A stretch of DNA of 64,000 nt from CAZJRQ01 sp964548535 (GTDB taxonomy: Bacteria > Bacillota > Clostridia > Oscillospirales > Ruminococcaceae). Below are positions 1 through 9,118 of this stretch, piece by piece. The notes beneath the pieces were generated by a model that worked only from the letters and a program-made list of their open reading frames with translations, searched no databases and was not told where the DNA came from. The translations under genes and the position numbers were made by a program. How positions within the stretch are numbered: the stretch's first letter is position 1; every line of letters begins with the position of its first letter. The stretch lies in NCBI GenBank assembly GCA_964548535.1, contig CAZJRQ010000009.1, forward strand, positions 1 to 64,000. The letters run 5' to 3'.

Positions 1-127
1 AAATCAGTTTGTTGATTAAAATTTAATATCTACCATAGGGGCTTTTTTGTACTGTCTGTACAATTTGGCGCAGGACAACATACTTACTATGTGTTTTTTA
101 TCATTCTTTTTTCTAATCATAACAATA

Positions 128-688
128 TTATCTTCCTTTTGATTTATTTAACTTGTTGCTTTTCTGAATACAAGAAGCAATCTGTTCTTGTATCTCATAA
201 GGAGAAGATTCGACCTTAACAATATTCCCCTTCCAAAGCTCTCCTATTAAGCCTTTATGATTAATGTTGTTCACACATTTAATAGCACTTCCACCATGTT
301 CTACCCAATTGTCAAGTCCGATATTATAATCATCTATGAGGTAATCACTTTTACTAATCCCTCCAGGTATAAAATTTGACTTAGGTTCTCCAATTTTAGT
401 GAAAATTCTATGATGCTTATCTATATTAGGTAAGTATTTATCTAACCAATTATGTTTTTCTGTTTTGCAATACTCACTATCAATTGCTGCAGATAAGATA
501 TATACTTCAACATTAGACGCTTGATTATTTATTAAATCTGTTCCTAATATCATATTTGTAAATGGTTTTAACTCCTCGAAAAATCCTTTTCCCCACATAC
601 GCTCTAAATAATTTATTTCATCATGAAATCTTGCTAGTGTTCCATCCATATCAATAAATATTCTTCGTGATGTATTATTAATATTCAT
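128..688 (-). CDS. HAD-family 5'(3')-deoxyribonucleotidase-like phosphatase
   Basis: This 186-aa protein resembles the NT5C-type nucleotidases of the HAD superfamily, which dephosphorylate nucleoside monophosphates in the cytoplasm. The nucleophile motif DMDGT is at residues 13-17 (Asp13 and Asp15), a Ser-containing motif II (ILSAA) lies mid-protein, and the acidic metal motif is the DD of YLIDDYN. I chose the ATG at 688 because GGAGGTG sits just upstream at 695-701; a longer frame to 727 lacks this support. It follows a small gene of unknown function on the same strand. The family is often found in phages and mobile DNA, but nothing else mobile is visible here. The substrate is not determined by the sequence. 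Confidence 0.8.
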   Translation of the reverse strand: MNINNTSRRIFIDMDGTLARFHDEINYLERMWGKGFFEELKPFTNMILGTDLINNQASNVEVYILSAAIDSEYCKTEKHNWLDKYLPNIDKHHRIFTKIGEPKSNFIPGGISKSDYLIDDYNIGLDNWVEHGGSAIKCVNNINHKGLIGELWKGNIVKVESSPYEIQEQIASCIQKSNKLNKSKGR

Positions 689-705
689 TGTTTTCACCTC
701 CAAAA

Positions 706-912
706 TTACCATGCTCTGTTCTTGCAATTTTCTCGTTCCTGCTCAAAATCAAATTCGTTAATTAATTGTTTAGTATGGCATTGAGTACTTCTAATTAATC
801 GATTAAAACTATTGGCAATTGCTGTAGCTGTATATTGTTTTTTAAGGTGCAGGCATTGTACCAATCTTTTCTCCTGCTCTCTAAATAACTTTACCACCGA
901 CTGTAACATCAT
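706..912 (-). CDS. small basic protein of unknown function
   Basis: This 68-aa reading frame is rich in Arg, Lys, Gln and Cys and ends 17 bases before the start of the HAD phosphatase, so the two could be cotranscribed. It starts at a double ATG, but the only GGAG-like sequence lies about 20 bases upstream, which is too far for a normal ribosome binding site. I recognise no family. It may be a real small gene or a remnant of one. Confidence 0.35.
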   Translation of the reverse strand: MMLQSVVKLFREQEKRLVQCLHLKKQYTATAIANSFNRLIRSTQCHTKQLINEFDFEQERENCKNRAW

Positions 913-1102
913 TTACAGCTTAGATATCAAAAATTACTCCAGCTACTTTATTATACCCCCACATTTTTACTAATTATACCATATTGCAATTTGTTTTATT
1001 ATTTATATTATTTTAAAAATAAAACAATAAAATAAATAATCTTGCACAAATAACATATCCTGCAGTTATATACTATTACTGCATTTTTATATCTGAAACG
1101 CA

Positions 1103-1136
1103 AAAACAAGCTGTGCCAAAATACTTGACACAGCTT
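1103..1136 (-). terminator. rho-independent terminator of the cohesin-like gene
   Basis: Arms AAGCTGTG (1108-1115) and CACAGCTT (1129-1136) form an 8-bp stem. Read leftwards the stem is followed by G and a run of T, just downstream of the stop codon of the surface protein gene. Confidence 0.75.
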
Positions 1137-1153
1137 ATTATAATATCCATTAT

Positions 1154-2266
1154 TTAATTGTTATCGTCATCGTCGTCGTAATCATCATAATCATCATAAT
1201 CATCATCGTCATAATTATTTTCATTTCGCTTTTTAGATTTTTTTCTTAGCCAAACAATCAAAATAACTAGTGCTAATATAAGTACGAACATTACAATAGA
1301 AAGTGCTGGAATTAATATGTTCTTGTACTTGTCTTTTACTGCATTGTCATCATCAACTATGCTCACATTAGACTTAGATGTTGTCACGTTAGTTTCAGCT
1401 TCATCTTGTGAAACATCAACTTGTGATTCCTGCTCTGTTGCTGAATCTGCTTGCCTTTGAACAGTTATTGTGTAAACTTTTTTGTTTCCGTTTTCATCAG
1501 TAACCGATACTCTTCTAACATTATCTCCAACCTGTAAATACTTGCTTCCCTCATACCAAATACTATCGGTTACGCCTGCTACTACACCCTCAACCTCAAT
1601 GTAATCAACGCTATTTGGAACTTTTACTACATAATCATAAATGTTCGGAGAAAATGCTGGAATTAGCTCACCCTCAGAAACCTCAAGACTTTTCAACACA
1701 CCCTGGACTGGTACACCGTTTTCATCAGTTGCTACTGTTGCTTTAGTTGTAGTCGTTTCAGACTGGCTATCTGTCGCAGCTGAATCTGGAGTTTGTGGCG
1801 TAGTTGTTGCACCGCCACCATCAGCAGTCGTAATAATTGCATATGCCGTTGGTGAACCAAGAGTTGAACCATCCTGAGAAAGTATTGCACAATTTGAAAT
1901 CTCTATATTAGACGAACCTTTTTTTAACGCTTTAAATTTTAAAGAAACACTAATCTCACTGCTCTCACTTTCTGGAAAAGCTCTAACAGACAAAATTCCG
2001 CCGCCACCACTTGCACTATCACCATCAACAAACTGAATTACTGAATCATCATAAACCAAGTTGCACTCAACAGTGCCGATATTTTGGTCAGCAGAAAATT
2101 TAAGCGAAACGCTAAAATCTTCACCGCTTGCAACTGCACCATCAGGAATAGTAAATTCAGCACTGCCCGTTGCAAAAACCTGTATACTAAACATAGAACA
2201 TAATATAACCGAAACAATAACAAACACAGAAAATCTGCCTAATTTCCTAATCTTCATTTTAAACAT
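1154..2266 (-). CDS. membrane-anchored surface protein with cohesin-like and cadherin-like domains
   Basis: The 370-aa protein begins with a signal sequence (about residues 1-33, hydrophobic core then VFA). Next is a beta-sandwich of cohesin type (about 35-150), a Thr/Ser-rich linker, and a cadherin-like beta-sandwich (about 190-275) ending in YTITVQR. A second linker, one C-terminal transmembrane helix and a Lys/Arg stop precede a strongly acidic tail of Asp and Tyr. Cohesin domains bind dockerins in clostridial cellulosomes, and the cadherin-like domain is common in Firmicute surface proteins. The exact cohesin type is my inference. The ATG at 2266 has AAAGGA six bases upstream; an upstream in-frame ATG at 2299 has no such site. 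A dockerin partner is not seen in the window. Confidence 0.7.
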   Translation of the reverse strand: MFKMKIRKLGRFSVFVIVSVILCSMFSIQVFATGSAEFTIPDGAVASGEDFSVSLKFSADQNIGTVECNLVYDDSVIQFVDGDSASGGGGILSVRAFPESESSEISVSLKFKALKKGSSNIEISNCAILSQDGSTLGSPTAYAIITTADGGGATTTPQTPDSAATDSQSETTTTKATVATDENGVPVQGVLKSLEVSEGELIPAFSPNIYDYVVKVPNSVDYIEVEGVVAGVTDSIWYEGSKYLQVGDNVRRVSVTDENGNKKVYTITVQRQADSATEQESQVDVSQDEAETNVTTSKSNVSIVDDDNAVKDKYKNILIPALSIVMFVLILALVILIVWLRKKSKKRNENNYDDDDYDDYDDYDDDDDNN

Positions 2267-2401
2267 CACCTGTCCTTTTAATATCTTTATCATGTGCAAA
2301 ACAAATTTACAAATATACTATCTATTACTTCTATTATAGTACAAACTTAAAAATTCGTCAACCATTTAATTATAATAGGACATTGTTATATAATTCAAAC
2401 T

Positions 2402-3268
2402 TTATGGCTTTAATGCCTTCTTCATAAAATCTTCAGTCGACACAAAGCTTGGTCGATTATATCTATACAGGTTAAACAAACACTCAGGCTCTCCCTCGCG
2501 AATATAATTCATATTTTCTTCAACGCCTAAACTTGCCTTAAAACCGCAACTTACAACTAAATGACGTGATTCGCTGCAGCTGAATCCAAATGGATATGTA
2601 TATACGTTTGGTGAAATATTACAGTTGTCCTCTAAAAGATGCTGCGTCTTAAATGTGTCATTGAAAAAAGCTTGACGATAATCCTCATAACTTTCACCTG
2701 ATTTAATAGTTGAACCCTTACGGCTGTTGATCGAATGCATATCATAACTATGATTTGCAATTTCAACATAACCGCTTTTTTCAAGTTTTATAATATCTTT
2801 AAAATCCAGATACGAATATACAGGTGACGGTTCAGCCTCCTCACAAGCTATTTCAGAATATTTTCCTACTACTGAAAATGTCGCTTTAAAATCATACTTT
2901 TTCAGCAACGGCAAAACGTTAGTTAAATTGTTATACGAACCATCATCAAATGTTAAGACCACAGGTTTTTCTGGCAGCGGAGTGCCCTTGTTTACATAAT
3001 CAATAAGGTCGTTTACAAAAATAGCCTGATAACCATTTTTTTTCAGATACATCATATCCTCCTCCAAAGTAATTGGTGACAGAATATAATCGTTTAGCTT
3101 GCTGTCATCATCTAAAATACTATGATACATTATAATAGGTACTGCAACCCCCTTTGATTCACCTGACAAAGCACTTGACGGCAAGATAAAAACTGTTGCA
3201 ACACTAATTAAAATCACAATAAATAATATTCCAATACAAGTTTTTCGCAGCTTTATACTTAAAAACAA
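2402..3268 (-). CDS. membrane-anchored polysaccharide deacetylase (CE4)
   Basis: A 288-aa secreted or membrane-anchored deacetylase of carbohydrate esterase family 4, acting on N-acetyl groups of peptidoglycan or another surface glycan. It has an N-terminal hydrophobic anchor, then the NodB-type motif TFDDG (metal and base Asp) and the zinc-binding motif HSYDMH. The conserved RYNRPSF segment lies near the C-terminus. The likely start is TTG at 3268, with GAGGAG nine bases upstream; a TTG at 3295 would add nine polar residues. It follows the surface protein gene on the same strand but has 135 bases between them, so separate transcription is possible. Confidence 0.85.
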   Translation of the reverse strand: MFLSIKLRKTCIGILFIVILISVATVFILPSSALSGESKGVAVPIIMYHSILDDDSKLNDYILSPITLEEDMMYLKKNGYQAIFVNDLIDYVNKGTPLPEKPVVLTFDDGSYNNLTNVLPLLKKYDFKATFSVVGKYSEIACEEAEPSPVYSYLDFKDIIKLEKSGYVEIANHSYDMHSINSRKGSTIKSGESYEDYRQAFFNDTFKTQHLLEDNCNISPNVYTYPFGFSCSESRHLVVSCGFKASLGVEENMNYIREGEPECLFNLYRYNRPSFVSTEDFMKKALKP

Positions 3269-3361
3269 ACTAACACACTCCTCTTTTTTGCTCAAGAATA
3301 TTTATAATACATATCTATGCGTAACTTTTTTGTAAAAGTACAAAAAATCAGCATGAACCTA

Positions 3362-3390
3362 TTGAATTTTTTGTGCAAATCTGATATAAT
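3362..3390 (+). promoter_or_regulatory. sigma-A promoter of the chemoreceptor gene
   Basis: TTGAAT (3362-3367), a 17-base spacer and TGATATAAT with the -10 box at 3385-3390. The TGn extension matches Gram-positive promoters, and the start codon lies about 40 bases downstream. Confidence 0.75.
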
Positions 3391-3428
3391 AAAGTATATA
3401 TTATTTTATACGAAATTGGGGTGCTTTT

Positions 3429-5582
3429 TTGAAAACTATTCGTTCGAAACTTATGATAGCAATGCTATCGTTTTCATTCATAATTACTATCATTCTTAGT
3501 TTTGTTGCATATTATTATATAGACAACTCGACTAAGGACGCTCTTAAAGAAACTATACAGCCATTTGCTGCACAATATGCTGAATTTTTGGACAATATGA
3601 TTTCTGAATATGAAAATGACTTTATAAACATTTTAACATCAAATTCATTTGTTCAATCAAAAGATGATACTGATCGTATAGAAATCCTTACAAACAGTTT
3701 TACTACTGACAAAAATGATTTTTCATACGGTATTTATGATTTGAATGCAAAATTAACAGCAAGCAGCGGCGGCGTTTGCGCTGATGTTATAACTAACGAA
3801 AATATTGAGCAGGCAATAAACCGCAAAGACATGGTTATTACTGATATTATTACTCTTGACGACTCAATATATTTCGGACTAGTTTATCCTATTAGCAATG
3901 GTGGCGAAATAAAAAATGTTGCCGCTGTTACAATAAACGCTGGTCTGCTTAACAACTTTATTTCAGACATATCTTTCGGTGCAAGTGGTTATGCTTACGT
4001 TGTTAATTCAAATTCACAAATTATACTTCACAACGATTCTTCAAAGGCTGTAAAAAAGCAAGACGTAAACAAACTTGCACAAAATAATGACCTTTATAAA
4101 GACGTTGCAAACTTCCTTCAAAATGCTATTGAAACCGAAAATGGTTCTGGTGAATATAGATATGAAAAGTCTAATTATATTGTTGGTTATGCAAAGCTAA
4201 ACCACTTTAATGGAACAATGATTATTGCATCACCTAATGATAATTATACTAGAAATACAAGCAGCGCAATTAAAAACTTTATTATGATTGGTACTGCTCT
4301 GCTTGTAATAACTGCAATTAGCTCACTGATTTTTGCTAGAAATATTTCTAAACCAATTGTTGCTACTACAAAGCGTATTCGCGAGCTTGCTCAAGGAAAC
4401 CTAACCGATCCTGTTGATGTTTGGTATTCAAAGGACGAAGTTGGTATTCTTTCAAATTCACTCGAGGAAACTATTGTATGCTTGCGACAGTATATAAATC
4501 TTATAACAATAGCTCTTACTCAGATTTCTGAGGGTAACCTTACTCATCGTATGGAAGGCACTTTTAAAGGAGATTTTATAAAAATAAAAGATACATTTAA
4601 TGAAATTTTCGAATCGTTGTCTGCTACTTTTACATCTATTAATACATCAGCTGAAGAAGTTAACTCTGGTGCTATTAGAGTTTCAAATTCTGCTCAGGCA
4701 CTTTCTCAAGGTTCAACCGAACAGGCTAGTGCTATTGAACAGCTTTCTGCTACTTTGAATGATGTTTCAAATCAAGTTCAGCAAAACTCAGATGACAGTA
4801 AAAATGCATATGATATCGTACATCTAAATGCAAAGGCAATAACAAGCTGTAATGATGATATGACAAAAATGCTTGAGGCTATGCAGCTTATTGACACTAC
4901 TTCTTCTGAAATTGCTAATATAATTAAAGTTATTGATGAAATTTCGTTCCAAACAAATATTCTTGCTCTTAATGCTGCTGTTGAGGCTGCGAGAGAAGGA
5001 TCTAAGGGATTTGGCGTTGTTGCTGAAGAGGTTAGACGTTTGGCATCACGTTCAGCTGAAGCTGCTAAGCAAACTGCTGCGCTTATCGAGAACTCCACAA
5101 ATGCAGTAGATCGCGGCTCTAAAATTGCTGAACAGACAGCACATTCACTAAACGATATCGTTGACGGCACTGAAACTGCTCAGGGTCTTGTAAAAAACAT
5201 TACAGATGCGTCATCTGCTCAGGCTGAGGCTATTAAGCAAATCAACACTGGTGTTGACCAAATTTCAGCAGTTGTTGCAACAAATACTGCAACGGCAATC
5301 GGTTCAGCTTCTGCAAGTGAAGAGCTTTCTGAGCAATCGCTGATACTTAAAAATATGATTACAAAGTTTAAACTTTCAGAAATTAAATACGATGTTCCTA
5401 AGAAAAACAGATATGTTTATTATGACAACAACCTATCAAATCAGATTGATGAAAAGCTTGCTTCTGTACAAAGTGATAATATGAATAAATTTGATTATCC
5501 AGATGAAGAGGATGAAGATATGACTTTACAATCTGACAGCAAGGTTAAAATTGTACTTGATGATGATGATGACAAATACTAA
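3429..5582 (+). CDS. methyl-accepting chemotaxis protein with dCache-like sensor
   Basis: A 717-aa transmembrane chemoreceptor. TM1 (about residues 7-29) is followed by an extracellular dCache-type sensor (about 30-280) and TM2 (about 284-303). Then come a HAMP domain and a signalling coiled coil whose hairpin tip contains EISFQTNILALNAAVEAA, the conserved contact with CheA and CheW. The C-terminus is an acidic tail, and no CheB/CheR-binding pentapeptide is visible. Translation starts at TTG 3429 with GGGGTG upstream. The ligand is unknown. No other chemotaxis or flagellar gene lies in the window. It is followed closely by phosphofructokinase, with 24 bases between them, so the two may share a transcript. 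Confidence 0.9.
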   Translation: MKTIRSKLMIAMLSFSFIITIILSFVAYYYIDNSTKDALKETIQPFAAQYAEFLDNMISEYENDFINILTSNSFVQSKDDTDRIEILTNSFTTDKNDFSYGIYDLNAKLTASSGGVCADVITNENIEQAINRKDMVITDIITLDDSIYFGLVYPISNGGEIKNVAAVTINAGLLNNFISDISFGASGYAYVVNSNSQIILHNDSSKAVKKQDVNKLAQNNDLYKDVANFLQNAIETENGSGEYRYEKSNYIVGYAKLNHFNGTMIIASPNDNYTRNTSSAIKNFIMIGTALLVITAISSLIFARNISKPIVATTKRIRELAQGNLTDPVDVWYSKDEVGILSNSLEETIVCLRQYINLITIALTQISEGNLTHRMEGTFKGDFIKIKDTFNEIFESLSATFTSINTSAEEVNSGAIRVSNSAQALSQGSTEQASAIEQLSATLNDVSNQVQQNSDDSKNAYDIVHLNAKAITSCNDDMTKMLEAMQLIDTTSSEIANIIKVIDEISFQTNILALNAAVEAAREGSKGFGVVAEEVRRLASRSAEAAKQTAALIENSTNAVDRGSKIAEQTAHSLNDIVDGTETAQGLVKNITDASSAQAEAIKQINTGVDQISAVVATNTATAIGSASASEELSEQSLILKNMITKFKLSEIKYDVPKKNRYVYYDNNLSNQIDEKLASVQSDNMNKFDYPDEEDEDMTLQSDSKVKIVLDDDDDKY

Positions 5583-5606
5583 TTGGCACTGAAAGGAAAT
5601 GATTTT

Positions 5607-6686
5607 ATGAAAAGAAGAATTGGAATTTTAACTAGCGGCGGAGATTGTCCAGGGCTTAACGCAACAATACGTGGTGTTGCAAAGGCTTGCTATGAGCGTT
5701 TTGGTGAAAACGTCGAAATCGTTGGAATTCAGGACGGTTATCATGGATTAATCAACAACCAGTGCCGTGAAATGCAGCAGTCAGACTTCTCAGGAATTTT
5801 GACAACTGGCGGTACAATTTTCGGAACAAGACGTACACCTTTCAAAATGATGAAAGTTGTTGAAGAAGATCAAGTTGATAAAGTTAGCGAGATGAAGAAT
5901 ACTTATCAAAAGCAAAATCTTGATTGCCTATTAACTCTAGGCGGTAACGGAACTCACAAAACTGCTAATCTTCTTTCTGAAGAAGGACTAAACGTTATTG
6001 GTCTTCCAAAGACAATTGATAATGATATTTGGGGAACTAGTGTAACTTTCGGTTTCCACAGTGCCGTAGATATTGCTACCGAAGCTATTGACAGACTCCA
6101 TACAACTGCAAACTCTCACGGACGTATTCTTGTTGTTGAAATAATGGGCAACAAGGCCGGCTGGCTAACTCTTTATTCTGGAATTGCCGGCGGTGCTGAT
6201 ATGATTGTTATTCCTGAAATTCCTTATGACATAAATATTCTTTCTGATGCTTGTGCTAAGCGCAGTCAGTCTGGAAAAGGATTCTCTATCCTTGCAGTCG
6301 CTGAGGGTGCTTATGATGTTGATGAGGCTAAGCTTAAGAAAAAAGAACGTGCTAGAATACGTCAAGAACAAGGTATTACTACAGCTACAAGCAGAATTGC
6401 TAAACAAATCGAGGCAAATACTGGATGTGAAACAAGAGTTTGCGTACCTGGTCATATGCTTAGAGGAGGAAGTCCATCTGCTTATGATAGAGTTTTGGCT
6501 ACTAAATTTGGTGTTCACGCAGCCGAACTTATTGCACAGGATAAGTACGGATACGCAGTTGCAATGATTAAAGATGTTGTTGGTGAAAACCCACTTTCAG
6601 AGGTTGCTGGCAAAACAAAATTTGTTCCTGCTAACGACCAGCTAGTTAAAACTGCAAAAGACCTTGGTATTTCTTTCGGTGACTAA
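5607..6686 (+). CDS. pfkA: 6-phosphofructokinase
   Basis: A 359-aa phosphofructokinase that makes fructose 1,6-bisphosphate in glycolysis. The N-terminal phosphate loop is TSGGDCPG (9-16), the donor-site loop is GGNGT (112-116), and PKTIDND (134-140) carries the catalytic Asp138. The Gly of GGNGT, where pyrophosphate-dependent enzymes carry Asp, favours ATP as donor, while the Lys of PKTIDND is found in both pyrophosphate and some ATP enzymes. Asn in place of the usual Asp of GGDG is unusual. Start ATG 5607 has AAAGGA upstream. The phosphoryl donor therefore needs an assay. Confidence 0.9.
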   Translation: MKRRIGILTSGGDCPGLNATIRGVAKACYERFGENVEIVGIQDGYHGLINNQCREMQQSDFSGILTTGGTIFGTRRTPFKMMKVVEEDQVDKVSEMKNTYQKQNLDCLLTLGGNGTHKTANLLSEEGLNVIGLPKTIDNDIWGTSVTFGFHSAVDIATEAIDRLHTTANSHGRILVVEIMGNKAGWLTLYSGIAGGADMIVIPEIPYDINILSDACAKRSQSGKGFSILAVAEGAYDVDEAKLKKKERARIRQEQGITTATSRIAKQIEANTGCETRVCVPGHMLRGGSPSAYDRVLATKFGVHAAELIAQDKYGYAVAMIKDVVGENPLSEVAGKTKFVPANDQLVKTAKDLGISFGD

Positions 6687-6699
6687 TAAATTCATAAAT

Positions 6700-6732
6700 A
6701 AAAATCAGCTTGAAAATCAAGCTGATTTTTTT
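6700..6732 (+). terminator. terminator of phosphofructokinase
   Basis: AAAAATCAGCTTG (6700-6712) and CAAGCTGATTTTT (6718-6730) pair perfectly around a 5-base loop and run into T residues. Confidence 0.92.
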
Positions 6733-6734
6733 AT

Positions 6735-6771
6735 GCAAAAAACTCGAACAGTTTTAACACCATTCGAGTTT
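6735..6771 (-). terminator. terminator of the L,D-transpeptidase gene
   Basis: AAACTCGAA (6740-6748) and TTCGAGTTT (6763-6771) form a 9-bp stem followed leftwards by T residues, directly after the transpeptidase stop codon. Confidence 0.85.
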
Positions 6772-6784
6772 AATTTTATATTAT

Positions 6785-8638
6785 TTACTGCCAATATGCA
6801 AAAACAGGAGTTCCCATTGGAATATTCTCATAAACATATTTAGCTGCATCATATGGCATATTTATACAACCATGTGAGCCATTTGTCTTATATCTTGTTC
6901 CGCCAAAATATGGATGCCATGTTGCATCATGAAGTCCAACACCAAAAGTAGTTATGTTATTCCAATAAGTTACTGGAGTTTCCCATGTCTCACCAGTTGA
7001 CTTGATACTGCCCTTAAGAACCTTGTCCTTTTCCTTATACCAAAGCTTATAAACACCCTCAGGAGTATTTCTCTCCTTAGTAGGCAAGCCTGAAACTATA
7101 TCACACTCATACTCAACCTTGCCATCTTTATAGTACCAAAGATGCTGCGAGGCAAGATCAATTTCTATATATGTATTGCCATAATCCTTATCAGCAGTTC
7201 TCCACTCACTATTAGCAACATACTCATAAGCTGAATATGGACTCTTATAATAAATAGGCTCTGTATCAGCAGACGAACCCTCTTCAATTAAGTCAACAAT
7301 CAAAGCAGCAGTTTTTTCTTTATCAATCCACCAACCATAACAGCTGTCCTCAGAATCTATTGTGATTTCACCCTTTTTAGTTGTCTTGAATTTTCTAGGT
7401 TTTCCGTATGTATCATACTCATCAGCTAACTTTTCTACATATGCCATTACCTTATCTTCATCAACAGTGTATCCCTTTGCAGCATCATCATCGTCAAAAG
7501 TAATCCACTCCATAATCTTATCACCGCTGAGCGTTTCAGTAGTATACGAAAAATCAAAATTGATTTCTATCTGATTTAAAGCATTAAGTTTTTCAACCTC
7601 TTCCTCCAAATCAGCAGCAACAACCTTTGGCTTTTGATAACAATCAACACCAGAAATATTTATTACATAATCACCAGATTCAATCATCTCATCAACATAT
7701 TTGTAAATATTATCAAACTTGTCGCTTTGAATTTTGTCACCAGTAACCTCTTTAACTACTACAAAATCATCATCTTTTTTCTGAATATAAGCATCCTTAG
7801 GCTCAGTTGTTGTAGGCGAATCGCTCAGTTTACGATTGATTTCCTCGCGCAGCTTATCTTCATTATACTCAAAAGTTGAGTCGAAATTATACTCAGTATT
7901 ATTAAGCAAATTCTTAAACCAAGTATAGTGATTTTGCTGACTATAGTAAAGTGAAATAGTTTGCTGTATATTATCCTTATAATCAATTTTACTAAGCGGA
8001 ATAGAAATATCATCACCATTCATCATGATTATAGTAATCTCTTCCGGTATTGGGGATTCTTTTAAAACTATATCGTAAACTTCTTTTTGAGTTTTTCCGC
8101 TTACATCAACACCATTTATAGTTGTATTAGCCAAAAACTTATCCTGAACATTATTAAGTCCATAAAAATAAAATCCAGTCATAGCCGCAACACAAACAAG
8201 TGCAATTGAACCAATCACAATTGCTGCAGTCTTACCTCCTGAAGTTTTCTTTTTCTTACTATTTTTCTTAGAACCTTCATTCGAATTTTTGCTTTTAGCT
8301 GACGTTGCACTATTTTTTCTGTTTTCAGCAGTCTTTACAGCAGCAGCCGACCTTGCGCCTGCAGATTTCCTACTCGCATTTTCGTCATAATGCGGATGTT
8401 TTGGGACATTAGTATGATCTGCAACACGTGGCTTAGAATCATCTGCAAAGGTTAATTCCTCAAAATCATTTTTAGTTTTACTAACATCACCAAACGCTGA
8501 AAAATCATCTACAGCGGATTGAGCATTCACTTTATCGTCACGATTAATATCCGTATCATCTGTCTTTTTTGCCATATTTCTTGCAATTTGTTTTGCAAGT
8601 TCTTCCTTACTAGCTTGCTTATTCAAGTCTTTATCCAT
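6785..8638 (-). CDS. L,D-transpeptidase (YkuD) with peptidoglycan-binding repeats
   Basis: A 617-aa enzyme that makes 3-3 cross-links in peptidoglycan or attaches proteins to it. A long charged cytoplasmic N-terminus precedes a single transmembrane helix (about 140-160). The extracellular part has two regions like PG_binding_4 domains and a C-terminal YkuD catalytic domain. The active-site motif is HGCINMP with the catalytic Cys at residue 591 and the conserved His just before it. The start ATG at 8638 has GGAAGG upstream. It is transcribed alone, with terminators on its 3' side. The phospho-acceptor-like Ser/Lys-rich N-terminus suggests control from the cytoplasm, but that is inference. Confidence 0.92.
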   Translation of the reverse strand: MDKDLNKQASKEELAKQIARNMAKKTDDTDINRDDKVNAQSAVDDFSAFGDVSKTKNDFEELTFADDSKPRVADHTNVPKHPHYDENASRKSAGARSAAAVKTAENRKNSATSAKSKNSNEGSKKNSKKKKTSGGKTAAIVIGSIALVCVAAMTGFYFYGLNNVQDKFLANTTINGVDVSGKTQKEVYDIVLKESPIPEEITIIMMNGDDISIPLSKIDYKDNIQQTISLYYSQQNHYTWFKNLLNNTEYNFDSTFEYNEDKLREEINRKLSDSPTTTEPKDAYIQKKDDDFVVVKEVTGDKIQSDKFDNIYKYVDEMIESGDYVINISGVDCYQKPKVVAADLEEEVEKLNALNQIEINFDFSYTTETLSGDKIMEWITFDDDDAAKGYTVDEDKVMAYVEKLADEYDTYGKPRKFKTTKKGEITIDSEDSCYGWWIDKEKTAALIVDLIEEGSSADTEPIYYKSPYSAYEYVANSEWRTADKDYGNTYIEIDLASQHLWYYKDGKVEYECDIVSGLPTKERNTPEGVYKLWYKEKDKVLKGSIKSTGETWETPVTYWNNITTFGVGLHDATWHPYFGGTRYKTNGSHGCINMPYDAAKYVYENIPMGTPVFAYWQ

Positions 8639-9118
8639 TAAGCTCGTACCTTCCTTTAAAATCTAACTAAAATCTATACTAGTAATTATATTATACACTA
8701 ATTCTCAACAAATTGCAATTACCTTTTTCAACAAAAGATGCATTTATATAAAACAACATAGTATGCAATTTTCATATAGACTTACTGTGAAATACAAACT
8801 GTACAAATTTAAGTACTATTATTTTCTATAATAACATACAAATATGCACGTAGCGTGAGCATTTGATAAAAATCAACTGAATCATCTTGTTTATGCTAAA
8901 CAAAATTATATAACGAAACTAAAACAAACAATGTTAAGAGCAGTTGGTTGTATTACTAATTTATACAATATATAATAAATAGTATGTCATGGATTTAGAA
9001 ACAAATCTAATGTTGCATATTATTTCAACAATTTTATTCAAATTGATTTTTAAAGTTTAAATATAGTTAATATTAGAATTGTATAATAATATGAATCTAG
9101 AAAGAAGGAGATATATGA
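8639..9118. other. AT-rich intergenic region with a -10 box
   Basis: A 480-base region between divergent genes with no convincing gene. A TATAAT at 9082-9087 is a plausible -10 box for the exporter gene, and GAAGGAG at 9104-9110 is its ribosome binding site. No clear -35, riboswitch or repeat was seen. Confidence 0.5.

Noticed and set aside
1..127. A gene fragment or terminator at the left edge.
   Set aside because: Short hairpins such as ACATA-cttac-TATGT are too weak and no frame reads as protein.
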